6,800 nucleotides of DNA from Candidatus Albibeggiatoa sp. nov. BB20 (GCA_016744725.1 JADGDW010000201.1:1-6800), one strand, 5' to 3'. Shown: positions 1 through 5,848, counted from the first letter of the stretch. Notes: generated by a model not told the origin, from the sequence alone. Program-made: numbers and translations.

Positions 1-545
1 TAACTCAAGTTTTGCAGTTGCCCAAACCACGCTGGTAGCTCTTTTAGCTGGTTTTCATTTAACCATAATTCACTCAAGTTTTGCAGTTGCCCAAACCACG
101 CTGGTAGCTCTTTTAGCTGGTTTCCTCTTAAATATAATATACTCAAGTTTTGCAGTTGCCCAAACGACACTGGCAGCTCTTTTAGCTGGTTATTCTGTAA
201 ACATAATACACTCAAGTTTTGCAGTTGCCCAAACCACGCTGGTAGCTCTTTTAGAGGGTTATTCCATAAATTTAAATCACTCAAGTTTTGCAGTTGGGCG
301 AATGAGACGGGGAGTTCAGCAATTTTGTTGTCATAAAGAGATAATATTTGTAAATTTTTCAGATTAATTAAAGCATTAGGAATATTAGAAAGCTCACTGT
401 CATCTAAATTCAAGCCAATCACATTGTTATTTTCATCTACTGCATAACCGTTGTCATAACTGCTATTAATTTTATCTAAGCTAATTTGCTTTAGTTTTTT
501 CCCAATTTCTTGCTCTAATTGTTTGATAATCTCTAAGTTGGTCAT
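1..545 (-). CDS. Leucine-rich-repeat protein, N-terminal part (runs off left edge)
   Basis: The frame opens at the ATG complementary to 543-545 and stays open for 181 codons to the window edge, so the C-terminus is missing. The N-terminus (MTNLEIIKQLEQEIGKKLKQ) is a charged, probably helical cap of about 40 residues. From about residue 45 the protein is made of 23-residue leucine-rich repeats of the form LxLxxNxLKELPxxFGQLQNLS, close to the bacterial LPxxFxxL class. Such repeats form a curved solenoid that binds proteins or other ligands on its concave face. I see no signal peptide, so the visible part is probably cytoplasmic. Related bacterial proteins sometimes continue into Roc-COR GTPase domains, but that part is outside the window and is only a possibility. 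The Shine-Dalgarno is weak (AAGAC, 6 bases before ATG). A copy of the dispersed repeat lies just upstream. Confidence 0.88.
   Translation of the reverse strand, partial: MTNLEIIKQLEQEIGKKLKQISLDKINSSYDNGYAVDENNNVIGLNLDDSELSNIPNALINLKNLQILSLYDNKIAELPVSFAQLQNLSDLNLWNNPLKELPAWFGQLQNLSVLCLQNNQLKELPVSFGQLQNLSILYLRGNQLKELPAWFGQLQNLSELWLNENQLKELPAWFGQLQNLS
3..347 (-). repeat. Tandem 69-bp repeats encoding 23-residue LRR units
   Basis: The anchor ACTCAAGTTTTGCAGTTG recurs at 3, 72, 141, 210 and 279, exactly 69 bp apart. About 51 bp of each unit is nearly identical between copies. The other 18 bp, at 54-71, 123-140, 192-209 and 261-278, differs at most codons except two fixed TTA leucine codons. The unit is coding and in frame throughout. 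Homogeneity falls off towards position 347, the start of the repeat domain, where the codons match less well. Confidence 0.95.
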
Positions 546-563
546 GGTGGTTGTCTTTTGAAT

Positions 564-635
564 AGGATTTTGATTGTAGATATTTTTGGGAACGGTGGCA
601 AATGGATTGGTTTTAATCTTGAAAATCTTTGAATC
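564..635. repeat. Dispersed intergenic repeat, copy A (partial)
   Basis: The core AGGATTTTGATTGTAGATAT, then GGTGGCAAAT and GAAAATCTTTGAA, recurs in the same order and spacing at 682-754 and, with an inserted 15 or so bases, at 1191-1277. Copies A and B start 118 bp apart. Copy A lacks the clear GTCTGAATC end seen in the other copies and lies 19 bp upstream of the leucine-rich-repeat start codon, so it may form part of that gene's leader or promoter. It has no coding capacity. Confidence 0.8.
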
Positions 636-651
636 TGTTTCATCTTGTTCA

Positions 652-763
652 GAACAGGATTTAACGGATTGATGGATGGACAGGATTTTGATTGTAGATA
701 TTTTTGAAAATGGTGGCAAATAGATTGATTTTAATCCTGAAAATCTTTGAACCCTGATTCAGA
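652..763. repeat. Dispersed intergenic repeat, copy B
   Basis: This copy shares its 682-754 core with copy A almost base for base. It ends at 755-763 with GATTCAGAC, the complement of the GTCTGAATC that begins copy C. The left part (GAACAGGATTTAACGGATT, from 652) resembles the left arm of copy C (ACAGGATTTTAGGATTAA). This makes it a member of one short, non-coding, inverted-ended repeat family. Its right end is the exact point where the PIN toxin reading frame becomes repeat-derived sequence. Confidence 0.8.
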
Positions 764-880
764 CGTTTTCATAAAAATAAATTTGTAAATGGGTGCGTGC
801 TTTTCCAACGATAAGTATGAAAATCTCTCTGATCTATCATTTGACAATGCAACCCAAAACCCAGTATCAGCAATAATCAT
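731..880 (-). pseudogene. PIN-domain (VapC-like) toxin, N-terminal remnant
   Basis: The ATG complementary to 878-880 overlaps the antitoxin stop as ATGA. It opens a 49-codon frame beginning MIIADTGFWVAL. This is the typical first strand of a PIN-domain ribonuclease, with the first metal-binding Asp at residue 5 followed by Thr6. Intact PIN toxins are about 125-145 residues with further acidic residues; none of that is present. Codons 1-39 appear native. From position 763 downward the frame reads repeat copy B (SESGFKDFQD) and stops at 731-733. The product should be inactive because three of the four usual acidic catalytic positions are gone. Residues after about 20 match the family less clearly. 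It is too short for most gene finders. Identification rests on the N-terminal motif plus the operon overlap. Confidence 0.72.
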
Positions 881-1116
881 AACTTATCAGACCAATCTAA
901 CGCCTGCTTATAATTAACAGATAAATCATGCTCCTCATGCAAACAACCAATAAAGTTATTTTGCTGAAATATCATCAAAGCATCTAATCCAATCGCTGCT
1001 TCTTTCTGTTTTAAAGGCAAAATCTGAATATCTATCACACCATTGTTTAATTGAGAAATTTTAATATGTTCAATGGGTGTTGCCTTAATCAAATGAATAA
1101 TTTCTTGTTGATTCAT
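877..1116 (-). CDS. Small antitoxin-like protein upstream of PIN toxin remnant
   Basis: This frame encodes 79 residues beginning MNQQEIIHLIKATPIEHIKI and ending YKQALDWSDKL. I recognise no DNA-binding fold with certainty. The role is inferred from position: its TGA overlaps the ATG of a PIN toxin remnant (ATGA at 877-880), the usual layout of VapBC-type modules, in which the antitoxin binds and silences the toxin and often represses the operon. The acidic, tryptophan-containing tail is the sort of segment that could bind the toxin, but that is conjecture. I chose the ATG at 1114-1116 because GTGAGAA precedes it at good distance. An in-frame ATG at 1156-1158 would add 14 residues (MSNRPKDYQTSENI) but has a poor ribosome site. 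With its toxin broken, the gene is an orphan and may be decaying, though its frame is intact. Confidence 0.68.
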   Translation of the reverse strand: MNQQEIIHLIKATPIEHIKISQLNNGVIDIQILPLKQKEAAIGLDALMIFQQNNFIGCLHEEHDLSVNYKQALDWSDKL

Positions 1117-1120
1117 AATG

Positions 1121-1127
1121 TTCTCAC
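1121..1127 (-). promoter_or_regulatory. Ribosome binding site favouring the inner start of the antitoxin-like gene
   Basis: The complement reads GTGAGAA, 4 bases before the ATG at 1114-1116 (6 bases counted from GAG). The outer ATG at 1156-1158 has only AAGAAT 7 or more bases upstream and no G-rich core. This favours the 79-residue product. Confidence 0.45.
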
Positions 1128-1167
1128 TTGTTTGATAATCTTTAGGGCGATTGCTCATCAGAAGTTA

Positions 1168-1295
1168 TTCTTGTCTGAATCAAGATTTACAGGATTTTAG
1201 GATTAACAAGATTGGATTGTGGATATTTTTAAGAATGGTGGCAAATCGATTGGTTTTAATCCTGAAAATCTTTAGAATCCCGATTCAGCCAAGAA
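1168..1295. repeat. Dispersed repeat copy C, 128-bp element with terminal inverted repeats
   Basis: The ends are TTCTTGTCTGAATC (1168-1181) and GATTCAGCCAAGAA (1282-1295), which are inverted repeats matching at 13 of 14 bases. Inside them the arms continue to pair imperfectly (AAGATTTACAGGATT against AATCCTGAAAATCTT). The middle carries the same core as copies A and B (GGATATTTTTAAGAATGGTG and so on). The structure is that of a miniature inverted-repeat element or large hairpin-forming intergenic repeat. It carries no transposase and no convincing flanking target duplication. It lies downstream of the TldD-like gene and just upstream of the antitoxin-like gene, so it will be transcribed if tldD reads through. 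Confidence 0.75.
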
Positions 1296-1397
1296 AACAT
1301 ATTATGCACAACTATTCGAGGCTGGGGAATAAAGAACAATCCCAAACCAGCCAAGAATAAAAAAACGTCCAAAATTTAGTGTTACAAGCCTTTTAAA

Positions 1398-2828
1398 TTA
1401 CTCGCCACCAAATACATCAACCTGAGAAAACAAACACGCTGGCGACGCATGACCAACCATCACCACCTGATTAGGCTCACCTTTACCGCAATTAGTCACG
1501 CCTAAAACCTTAAATGAATCCTCATCACCAACCATTTTTAAATTACGCCAGAAATTAGCCGAAATCCCGCGATAATTAGGATTTTTCACCACTTTAGTGA
1601 GCTGACCATTCTCAATTAACTGACCATACTCACAACCAAACTGAAACTTATTGCGTGAATCATCAATTGACCAAGAACTATTGGTTCTCATCAACACACC
1701 TTTTTCAGTATTACTAATCATATCCTCAAAAGGAGTCTCACCAGGTTCAACATTTAAATTAGCCATGCGATCAATCGGTGGACGATTCCAACTACTCGCA
1801 CGGACATTCGCCACCCCATTCAATCCTGCGCGGGCTTGTGACACAAATCCACCCAATGGACGAACCAACGTCCCATTCTCAATTAACATCACCTTTTCTG
1901 CGGTCAAACCTTCAGCATCAAACGCATAACTAGCAAGCTCCTCAGCATGAGTCGGATCAAAACTCACATTCAGCAACTCAGAACCATATTGATAATGACC
2001 AAACATACTTAACTCAACAAAACTCGTGCCTGCATAATTACGCTCATCGCCTAAAATTCGATCTAACTCAATAGGATGACCAATGGATTCATGAATTTGC
2101 AATGCCATCTGATCTGGCATTAATAACAAATCCATCTTATCAGTAGGACAATTCGGCGCGTCTAACAACTGCAAAGCCTCTTCTGCTAATTGCTGACTTA
2201 AGCCCTCAAAACCCAATCGATCCAAAGCTTCTAAACCGCCTTGATAAGCATAACCGCTGCGCAAACTACGCACTTGAGTATTAATCCCTTGATTTGCAAC
2301 CACTTCAATATTGGGAATAGTATAATGATGGCGTTGATAAACTTGGCCACCTTGATTGGTTAAATAATAATTCTCTTCCTGAATGCCTGATAAACTGACT
2401 GTCCAATCCACAATTTTGTCATTTAAATGACAGCGTTCTGACTCTTGTTTTAATAAATTCAACTTCTCGTCAATCCCACTCTGTACCCATGCTTTTTGTA
2501 CTTTGGACTGGTATTTACCTTGGGTTATCGGCATTTTGAGCTGAGATAAGTCTGTCACTAAAACGTCACGGCTACGAGCAGCCCAATGTTGCGCTTTCAA
2601 CATCGCTTGATGCAAGCCCTTTTCCGATAAATCACTGGTCGCAGCATAGCCAATACCACCGCTATCAATTACAGTCAGCATCGCCCCTACCTCACGCTTA
2701 AACGTAGACGGCTGTACTATATCTTTTTGTATTTCCAAGGTTTCTTCTTGACGTTCAACATATCGCAAAGAGCAAAAGTCCATTTCTGGTGCCACTGTTT
2801 CAAAACGTTGCTTCAGGACTTGGTACAT
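1398..2828 (-). CDS. TldD/PmbA-family zinc metallopeptidase
   Basis: The product (476 residues from the start chosen here, 478 from the ATG at 2832-2834) is near the length of E. coli TldD (481). Numbered from the longer start, the N-terminal TldD/PmbA domain spans about 20-85, with the family-like stretch SGGIGYAATSDLSEKGL at 58-74. The catalytic zinc site is HESIGH at 248-253, the HExxxH motif that separates TldD-type active subunits from TldE/PmbA subunits. Cys449 in TNCGKGEPNQ fits the third zinc ligand of TldD. TldD works with TldE in the cytoplasm as a protease for small unfolded peptides, for example the leader of microcin B17 precursor or the antitoxin CcdA. The N-terminal region differs from classical TldD, so I treat this as a paralogous family member and give no symbol. 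No TldE/PmbA gene is in view; the neighbour upstream is divergent and unrelated. All key residues are present, so it should be active. Confidence 0.93.
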   Translation of the reverse strand: MYQVLKQRFETVAPEMDFCSLRYVERQEETLEIQKDIVQPSTFKREVGAMLTVIDSGGIGYAATSDLSEKGLHQAMLKAQHWAARSRDVLVTDLSQLKMPITQGKYQSKVQKAWVQSGIDEKLNLLKQESERCHLNDKIVDWTVSLSGIQEENYYLTNQGGQVYQRHHYTIPNIEVVANQGINTQVRSLRSGYAYQGGLEALDRLGFEGLSQQLAEEALQLLDAPNCPTDKMDLLLMPDQMALQIHESIGHPIELDRILGDERNYAGTSFVELSMFGHYQYGSELLNVSFDPTHAEELASYAFDAEGLTAEKVMLIENGTLVRPLGGFVSQARAGLNGVANVRASSWNRPPIDRMANLNVEPGETPFEDMISNTEKGVLMRTNSSWSIDDSRNKFQFGCEYGQLIENGQLTKVVKNPNYRGISANFWRNLKMVGDEDSFKVLGVTNCGKGEPNQVVMVGHASPACLFSQVDVFGGE

Positions 2829-2834
2829 GGGCAT

Positions 2835-2840
2835 CCCTTT
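2835..2840 (-). promoter_or_regulatory. Ribosome binding site deciding the TldD-like start
   Basis: The complement reads AAAGGG. It abuts the first possible ATG (2832-2834) with no spacer, but lies 6 bases before a second in-frame ATG at 2826-2828. A zero-base gap would not allow initiation at the first ATG, so the shorter product is favoured. Confidence 0.55.
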
Positions 2841-2857
2841 TATGACAATCTACAAAT

Positions 2858-2885
2858 AATATAAAGCTGGCATTGTTTTTGTTAT
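2858..2885 (-). promoter_or_regulatory. Possible promoter of the TldD-like gene
   Basis: On the minus strand a TATATT box (2858-2863, 5 of 6 to TATAAT) is preceded, after 16 bases, by ATAACA (2880-2885, 4 of 6 to TTGACA). Transcription would start near 2851, leaving a leader of about 20 bases including the AAAGGG ribosome site. The -35 match is weak and the region is AT-rich, so chance is a fair alternative. Confidence 0.3.
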
Positions 2886-3028
2886 ATACAAATGCAGCCA
2901 TCACAGACTACTCCTACCTAGTTTGAACCATGGCAAGATACCTTGAGTGCTGGTCACATTCTAGGTATCGAATATTTTTTAGCAGGTCTTCAAAATCACT
3001 TCCCACATCACATATTGCCAAATCATTT

Positions 3029-3056
3029 TTGACTTTAAGTTCATTAGCAGTATAGC
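3029..3056 (+). promoter_or_regulatory. Likely promoter of the TPS-type secreted protein
   Basis: TTGACT (3029-3034, 5 of 6 to the sigma70 -35) and TATAGC (3051-3056, 4 of 6 to the -10) are 16 bases apart. The start of transcription would be near 3063, about 29 bases before the ATG. This is the best candidate in the 257-bp gap between the two divergent genes; the rest of the gap (2886-3028) shows nothing else I can name. Confidence 0.42.
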
Positions 3057-3091
3057 ATCATATCTGCACTTTCCAACATTCGCGTTTTTAC

Positions 3092-4645
3092 ATGCACGAT
3101 TCTCGCCGTTTCCTTATCTATATCATTGGGCTACTGAGCTTTATTCCTGTCCAAGCAGACATTGTAACCGATGGCAGCCTAGGGCAAATCGTCTCATTAC
3201 AAGGTGAGATGCACATCTTGCCAGCGTACGGACAACAGCAAGGTTCTAATTTATTTCATAGTTTTACTACGTTTCAAATCCAAGCAGGCGAATCAGCCCA
3301 ATTTCTCACATCAGCAACCACACAAAATATCATCGCCCGTATCACAGGTTCAGAATCATCACTTATCAACGGCACACTTTCAGCCTCTGCCAATCTGTAT
3401 TTATTCAATCCACAAGGTTTTTTATTCGCTGAGCAAGCAGAACTTGATTTACAAGGTGATTTTCATGTCAGCACCGCGCGACAATTAGATTTTTCTGACA
3501 ACACACAATATGATACTGATTTATCCCAGCCTACGATTTTAACCACAGCAGCACCAAAAGCATTTGGCTTTTTACAGCCAACAACCCCGATTGCACTACA
3601 AAATAGCAACTTAATTCACAAGCAAAATATCTCACTCACTGCCAGTCATATTCAATTAAAAAACAGTTTGATTCGTACTCAGCAACAGGGTGATTTACGC
3701 TTAACAGCAGATACGATGCAATTTAAAAATAGCCAGCTTAGTACCGATATGCTAACCCAAGGTCAAGGCGGCTCAATTTATTTAACTGCACATGATTCAA
3801 TTCAATTATCTAACAGTATTATTAGCAGCAGCTTAGGGGATTTATTTCATGTAGGAGAAGGGACTGGCGGACGGATTGTGATTGAAACCCCACAGTTATT
3901 ATTACAACAGCGCAGTGGACTACAGACAGGCACATTTCCTAATACCCAAGGTCAAGCAGGCGATATTATTATTAATGTGGGTGAGTTGGAATTGAATGGT
4001 TTATCGTCAATGACTTCGTTTTCCAGTAGTGATGCGCTGGGCGGCAATATTCAAATCCAAGCAAATGATATTAATTTAAACAACAGCTTAATCACGGCCA
4101 GTAGTTTACGCCAAGGTGCAGCAGGTAATTTACAATTTAATACCAAAAATCTGACATTGCATCAAACCAGTATTTTATCAACATCTGCATTGCAATCTGG
4201 CGGTGGCAATATCTCATTAAATATCAAACAACAATTCTTAAGTTTAAAAAGTGCAATCACAGCAAAAGCCAACGGCAATCAAGCAGCTCATAATGGCGGC
4301 AATGTGACGATTCAAACCCCTAGCCTAACTGTATTGGATCAAACTGAAATTTTAGCCAGTGCGTATGCAGGTCATGGTGGAGATATTGTATTGCAAACCG
4401 ACTATTTATTAACCTCGCCGAATTATCTTCTGGATGCCTCATCACAACTAGGGGTTGCGGGTAAAATATGGGTTAATAGTTTTGAAGTCGATATGAGCAA
4501 AGCATTTCACAGTCTGTCAAATAATTATCTACAAGCGGGGAATTTATTAAAGCAACGTTGTGCTGCTAAATTCAATTTAGATATGAGTAGTTTAACCGTG
4601 AAAAATATAGAGATTTTGCCGCCAATGCCTTTAGGAATTCAGTAA
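3092..4645 (+). CDS. Secreted TPS-domain (filamentous haemagglutinin N-terminal) beta-helix protein
   Basis: The protein has 517 residues. Residues 1-22 are a Sec signal peptide (basic MHDSRR, hydrophobic core, cleavage after VQA). Residues about 24-150 form the two-partner-secretion domain: DIVTDGSLG at 23-31, then an NPQGFLF motif at 106-112 that corresponds to the NPNG-type signature recognised by TpsB outer-membrane transporters. Residues about 195-460 contain at least seven imperfect repeats of roughly 25-35 residues, each opening with GG or AG plus a hydrophobic strand (GGSIYL, GGRIVI, AGDIII, GGNIQI, AGNLQF, GGNISL, GGNVTI, GGDIVL). This fits a right-handed beta-helix. The tail LLKQRCAAKFN with a single Cys490 resembles the end of short TPS proteins in sulfur bacteria and cyanobacteria. 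It is short for a TpsA adhesin (often over 1000 residues). No TpsB partner is present in the window. The start has no visible Shine-Dalgarno. The role, adhesion or surface coating, is inferred. Confidence 0.9.
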   Translation: MHDSRRFLIYIIGLLSFIPVQADIVTDGSLGQIVSLQGEMHILPAYGQQQGSNLFHSFTTFQIQAGESAQFLTSATTQNIIARITGSESSLINGTLSASANLYLFNPQGFLFAEQAELDLQGDFHVSTARQLDFSDNTQYDTDLSQPTILTTAAPKAFGFLQPTTPIALQNSNLIHKQNISLTASHIQLKNSLIRTQQQGDLRLTADTMQFKNSQLSTDMLTQGQGGSIYLTAHDSIQLSNSIISSSLGDLFHVGEGTGGRIVIETPQLLLQQRSGLQTGTFPNTQGQAGDIIINVGELELNGLSSMTSFSSSDALGGNIQIQANDINLNNSLITASSLRQGAAGNLQFNTKNLTLHQTSILSTSALQSGGGNISLNIKQQFLSLKSAITAKANGNQAAHNGGNVTIQTPSLTVLDQTEILASAYAGHGGDIVLQTDYLLTSPNYLLDASSQLGVAGKIWVNSFEVDMSKAFHSLSNNYLQAGNLLKQRCAAKFNLDMSSLTVKNIEILPPMPLGIQ

Positions 4646-4828
4646 AAACGATAGTGACAGAACACCAAAGAAAAGTAAGTAATATATGAAGTTTCTCATC
4701 AGCATTATAAATCTTTGCCACAACCATCCGTAATTAATTTCTATTATGAATTAGAAGCCTAGTTTATGTCTTGTACTGAGGATAATATGATTCAAAAACT
4801 GTCCGAAGTATGATCTTAAACAAAAATA
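4646..4828. other. Convergent intergenic gap, nothing recognised
   Basis: The gap lies between the ends of the secreted protein and the coiled-coil protein. Six-frame reading finds only short frames, such as a 15-codon one from 4687. I see no GC-rich hairpin with a T run for the plus-strand gene and no RNA gene. Confidence 0.5.
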
Positions 4829-4847
4829 TAGATTACTCTGGAATCTA
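4829..4847 (-). terminator. Possible rho-independent terminator overlapping a stop codon
   Basis: On the minus strand TAGATT, a 7-base loop and AATCTA form a 6-bp stem (4829-4834 with 4842-4847), followed at once by TATTTTTGTTT. The first three bases of the stem are the TAG stop of the coiled-coil protein. The stem is AT-rich and weak, so efficiency is doubtful, but stem plus T run in the right place is suggestive. Confidence 0.4.
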
Positions 4848-5429
4848 GGGAAAAGGCATAATTTTCATTGGTCTAGCTAAATAATTAACATTGTAACCCA
4901 TAACACCCACCGAGTGGTTAAGCTCTGTAAATTGCTGGCTCATGTTTGCCATATCCATTGTCATCGCCCCCATATTTTTTTGCATACTTTGAGTATAATC
5001 AGTAATCTCAGAAAGATGAGAGATTAAAGTAGGAAAGTTATCTCCCATATTGTTAACTGAAGCAGCCATTCTTGGCATCGTTTGAATATAGCCTTTCATA
5101 TCATGAATGGAATATTTCATTTGTTCCATATTTTTAACAACTAACGAAAATTGAGTATTCATATCTTGCATATCAGAAGACATTTGAATCATACGTGTTG
5201 TAATCGCATTCATATTAGAAGTCAGGGTATAAATTAAATAAAACATGGCGACCCCTAGCGATAACATGCTAAACATACTAAAACGTATAATTTGTGTGGT
5301 TCGTTTACCAATACGTAGAGACAGCTCTTCACGTAAGCGCATTGACTCATAGAAGTCATGCATACTGTCTCGAACTAGACCTATTATTTCTTGAGTATTC
5401 GCTTCTTTAGAGTTGTCTTGATCGGCCAT
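4845..5429 (-). CDS. Single-pass membrane protein with Met-rich coiled coils, function unknown
   Basis: The protein has 194 residues. Residues 1-49 are charged and probably cytoplasmic. One transmembrane segment lies at about 51-70 (SMFSMLSLGVAMFYLIYTLT). After it come two heptad coiled coils, at about 73-118 and 135-177, split by prolines at 119 and 133. Nearly every a and d position is hydrophobic and most are methionine; 26 of 194 residues are Met. The tail GYNVNYLARPMKIMPFP looks like a conserved end motif, but I cannot name the family. Similar small proteins in sulfur-oxidising gammaproteobacteria are sometimes given unsupported names. With Lys/Arg before the membrane span (GKRTTQIIR), the coiled coils should be periplasmic. 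The ATG has GGGA 8 bases upstream. It is a single gene, convergent with the secreted protein. Alternatives include an envelope tether or a chemoreceptor-like signalling stalk lacking a signalling domain; I favour neither. Confidence 0.85.
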   Translation of the reverse strand: MADQDNSKEANTQEIIGLVRDSMHDFYESMRLREELSLRIGKRTTQIIRFSMFSMLSLGVAMFYLIYTLTSNMNAITTRMIQMSSDMQDMNTQFSLVVKNMEQMKYSIHDMKGYIQTMPRMAASVNNMGDNFPTLISHLSEITDYTQSMQKNMGAMTMDMANMSQQFTELNHSVGVMGYNVNYLARPMKIMPFP

Positions 5430-5750
5430 GTGATATATCCCAATTCTATATAACGATAAATATATTTTATAAAATAATGATTGCTATTAAAATACCCAAT
5501 AATAATTGAATTTATTTATTTTATAAAAAGATAGATAATCCCAAGTCAATACCTGAAAAATTAAGTTAACATTAAAACACTCAATAATGCTTATATCAAC
5601 CTATTTTGCAAAAGACTCAATAATATTAAATTAATGTTTGCAGAATTAAATCACCATACTATTAATATTGTGGCCAGCCTTTGCTTATTTGGTAATTTAA
5701 AAACTCTCCTCTATCATTTGGGGTTGTATTACTTTAAATCATTTGCTTGC

Positions 5751-5817
5751 TTAAGCATCCGAAAGAGATTCTTCTTTAAATTAAGCATTCTTAAATATCG
5801 AATTCAGCTTAAGTCAT
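5751..5817 (+). promoter_or_regulatory. Three spaced TTAAG(C/T)AT-like motifs, possible activator sites
   Basis: TTAAGCAT occurs at 5751-5758 and 5781-5788, and TTAAGTCAT, a one-base variant, at 5809-5817. Spacing is 30 and 28 bp, close to three turns of the helix, which places the copies on the same face. The first lies in the perfect palindrome TGCTTAAGCA (5748-5757). They end 9 bp before a TATAAT box, where an activator would bind. Such motifs also arise easily in AT-rich DNA, so this is tentative. Confidence 0.3.
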
Positions 5818-5825
5818 GAATCTCA

Positions 5826-5848
5826 TATAATAATGTGTAGCACATTAT
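5826..5848 (+). promoter_or_regulatory. -10 box with overlapping operator-like inverted repeat
   Basis: A perfect TATAAT lies at 5826-5831. The only -35 at suitable distance, TTCAGC at 5803-5808 (17-bp spacer), is poor, which suggests an activator-dependent promoter. An inverted repeat with 8-bp arms, ATAATGTG and CACATTAT, separated by TAG (5830-5848), covers the end of the -10 and the expected start near 5838, a classic place for a repressor. The leader to the ATG at 5929 would be about 90 bases. Confidence 0.42.

Noticed and set aside
3..347. Regular repeats at constant spacing, as in a CRISPR array
   Set aside because: The 69-bp period is an exact multiple of three, the frame is open throughout, and the variable blocks keep two fixed leucine codons. 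This is a coding repeat domain.
3..347. Diversity-generating retroelement variable region
   Set aside because: No reverse transcriptase or template repeat is present in the window, and the variable codons do not look like adenine-directed change from one template. It would need the surrounding sequence to reconsider.
1320..1352. GGCTGG ... CCAGCC inverted repeat downstream of the TldD-like gene, as a terminator
   Set aside because: The arms are 21 bases apart, and in the minus-strand transcript the T-rich run comes before the stem, not after it. A terminator is not supported.
1151..1360. 69-codon plus-strand frame
   Set aside because: Almost all of it is repeat copy C read in one frame, with no ribosome site and no protein-like pattern.
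1651..1929. 92-codon plus-strand frame
   Set aside because: It lies antisense inside the TldD-like gene, which has clear catalytic motifs in its own frame.
3204..3488. 94-codon plus-strand frame
   Set aside because: It is an out-of-phase shadow within the TPS domain of the secreted protein, with an improbable composition.
5634..5819. 61-codon plus-strand frame in the long intergenic region
   Set aside because: There is no ribosome site, the composition is that of translated AT-rich DNA, and it overlaps the repeated regulatory-like motifs.
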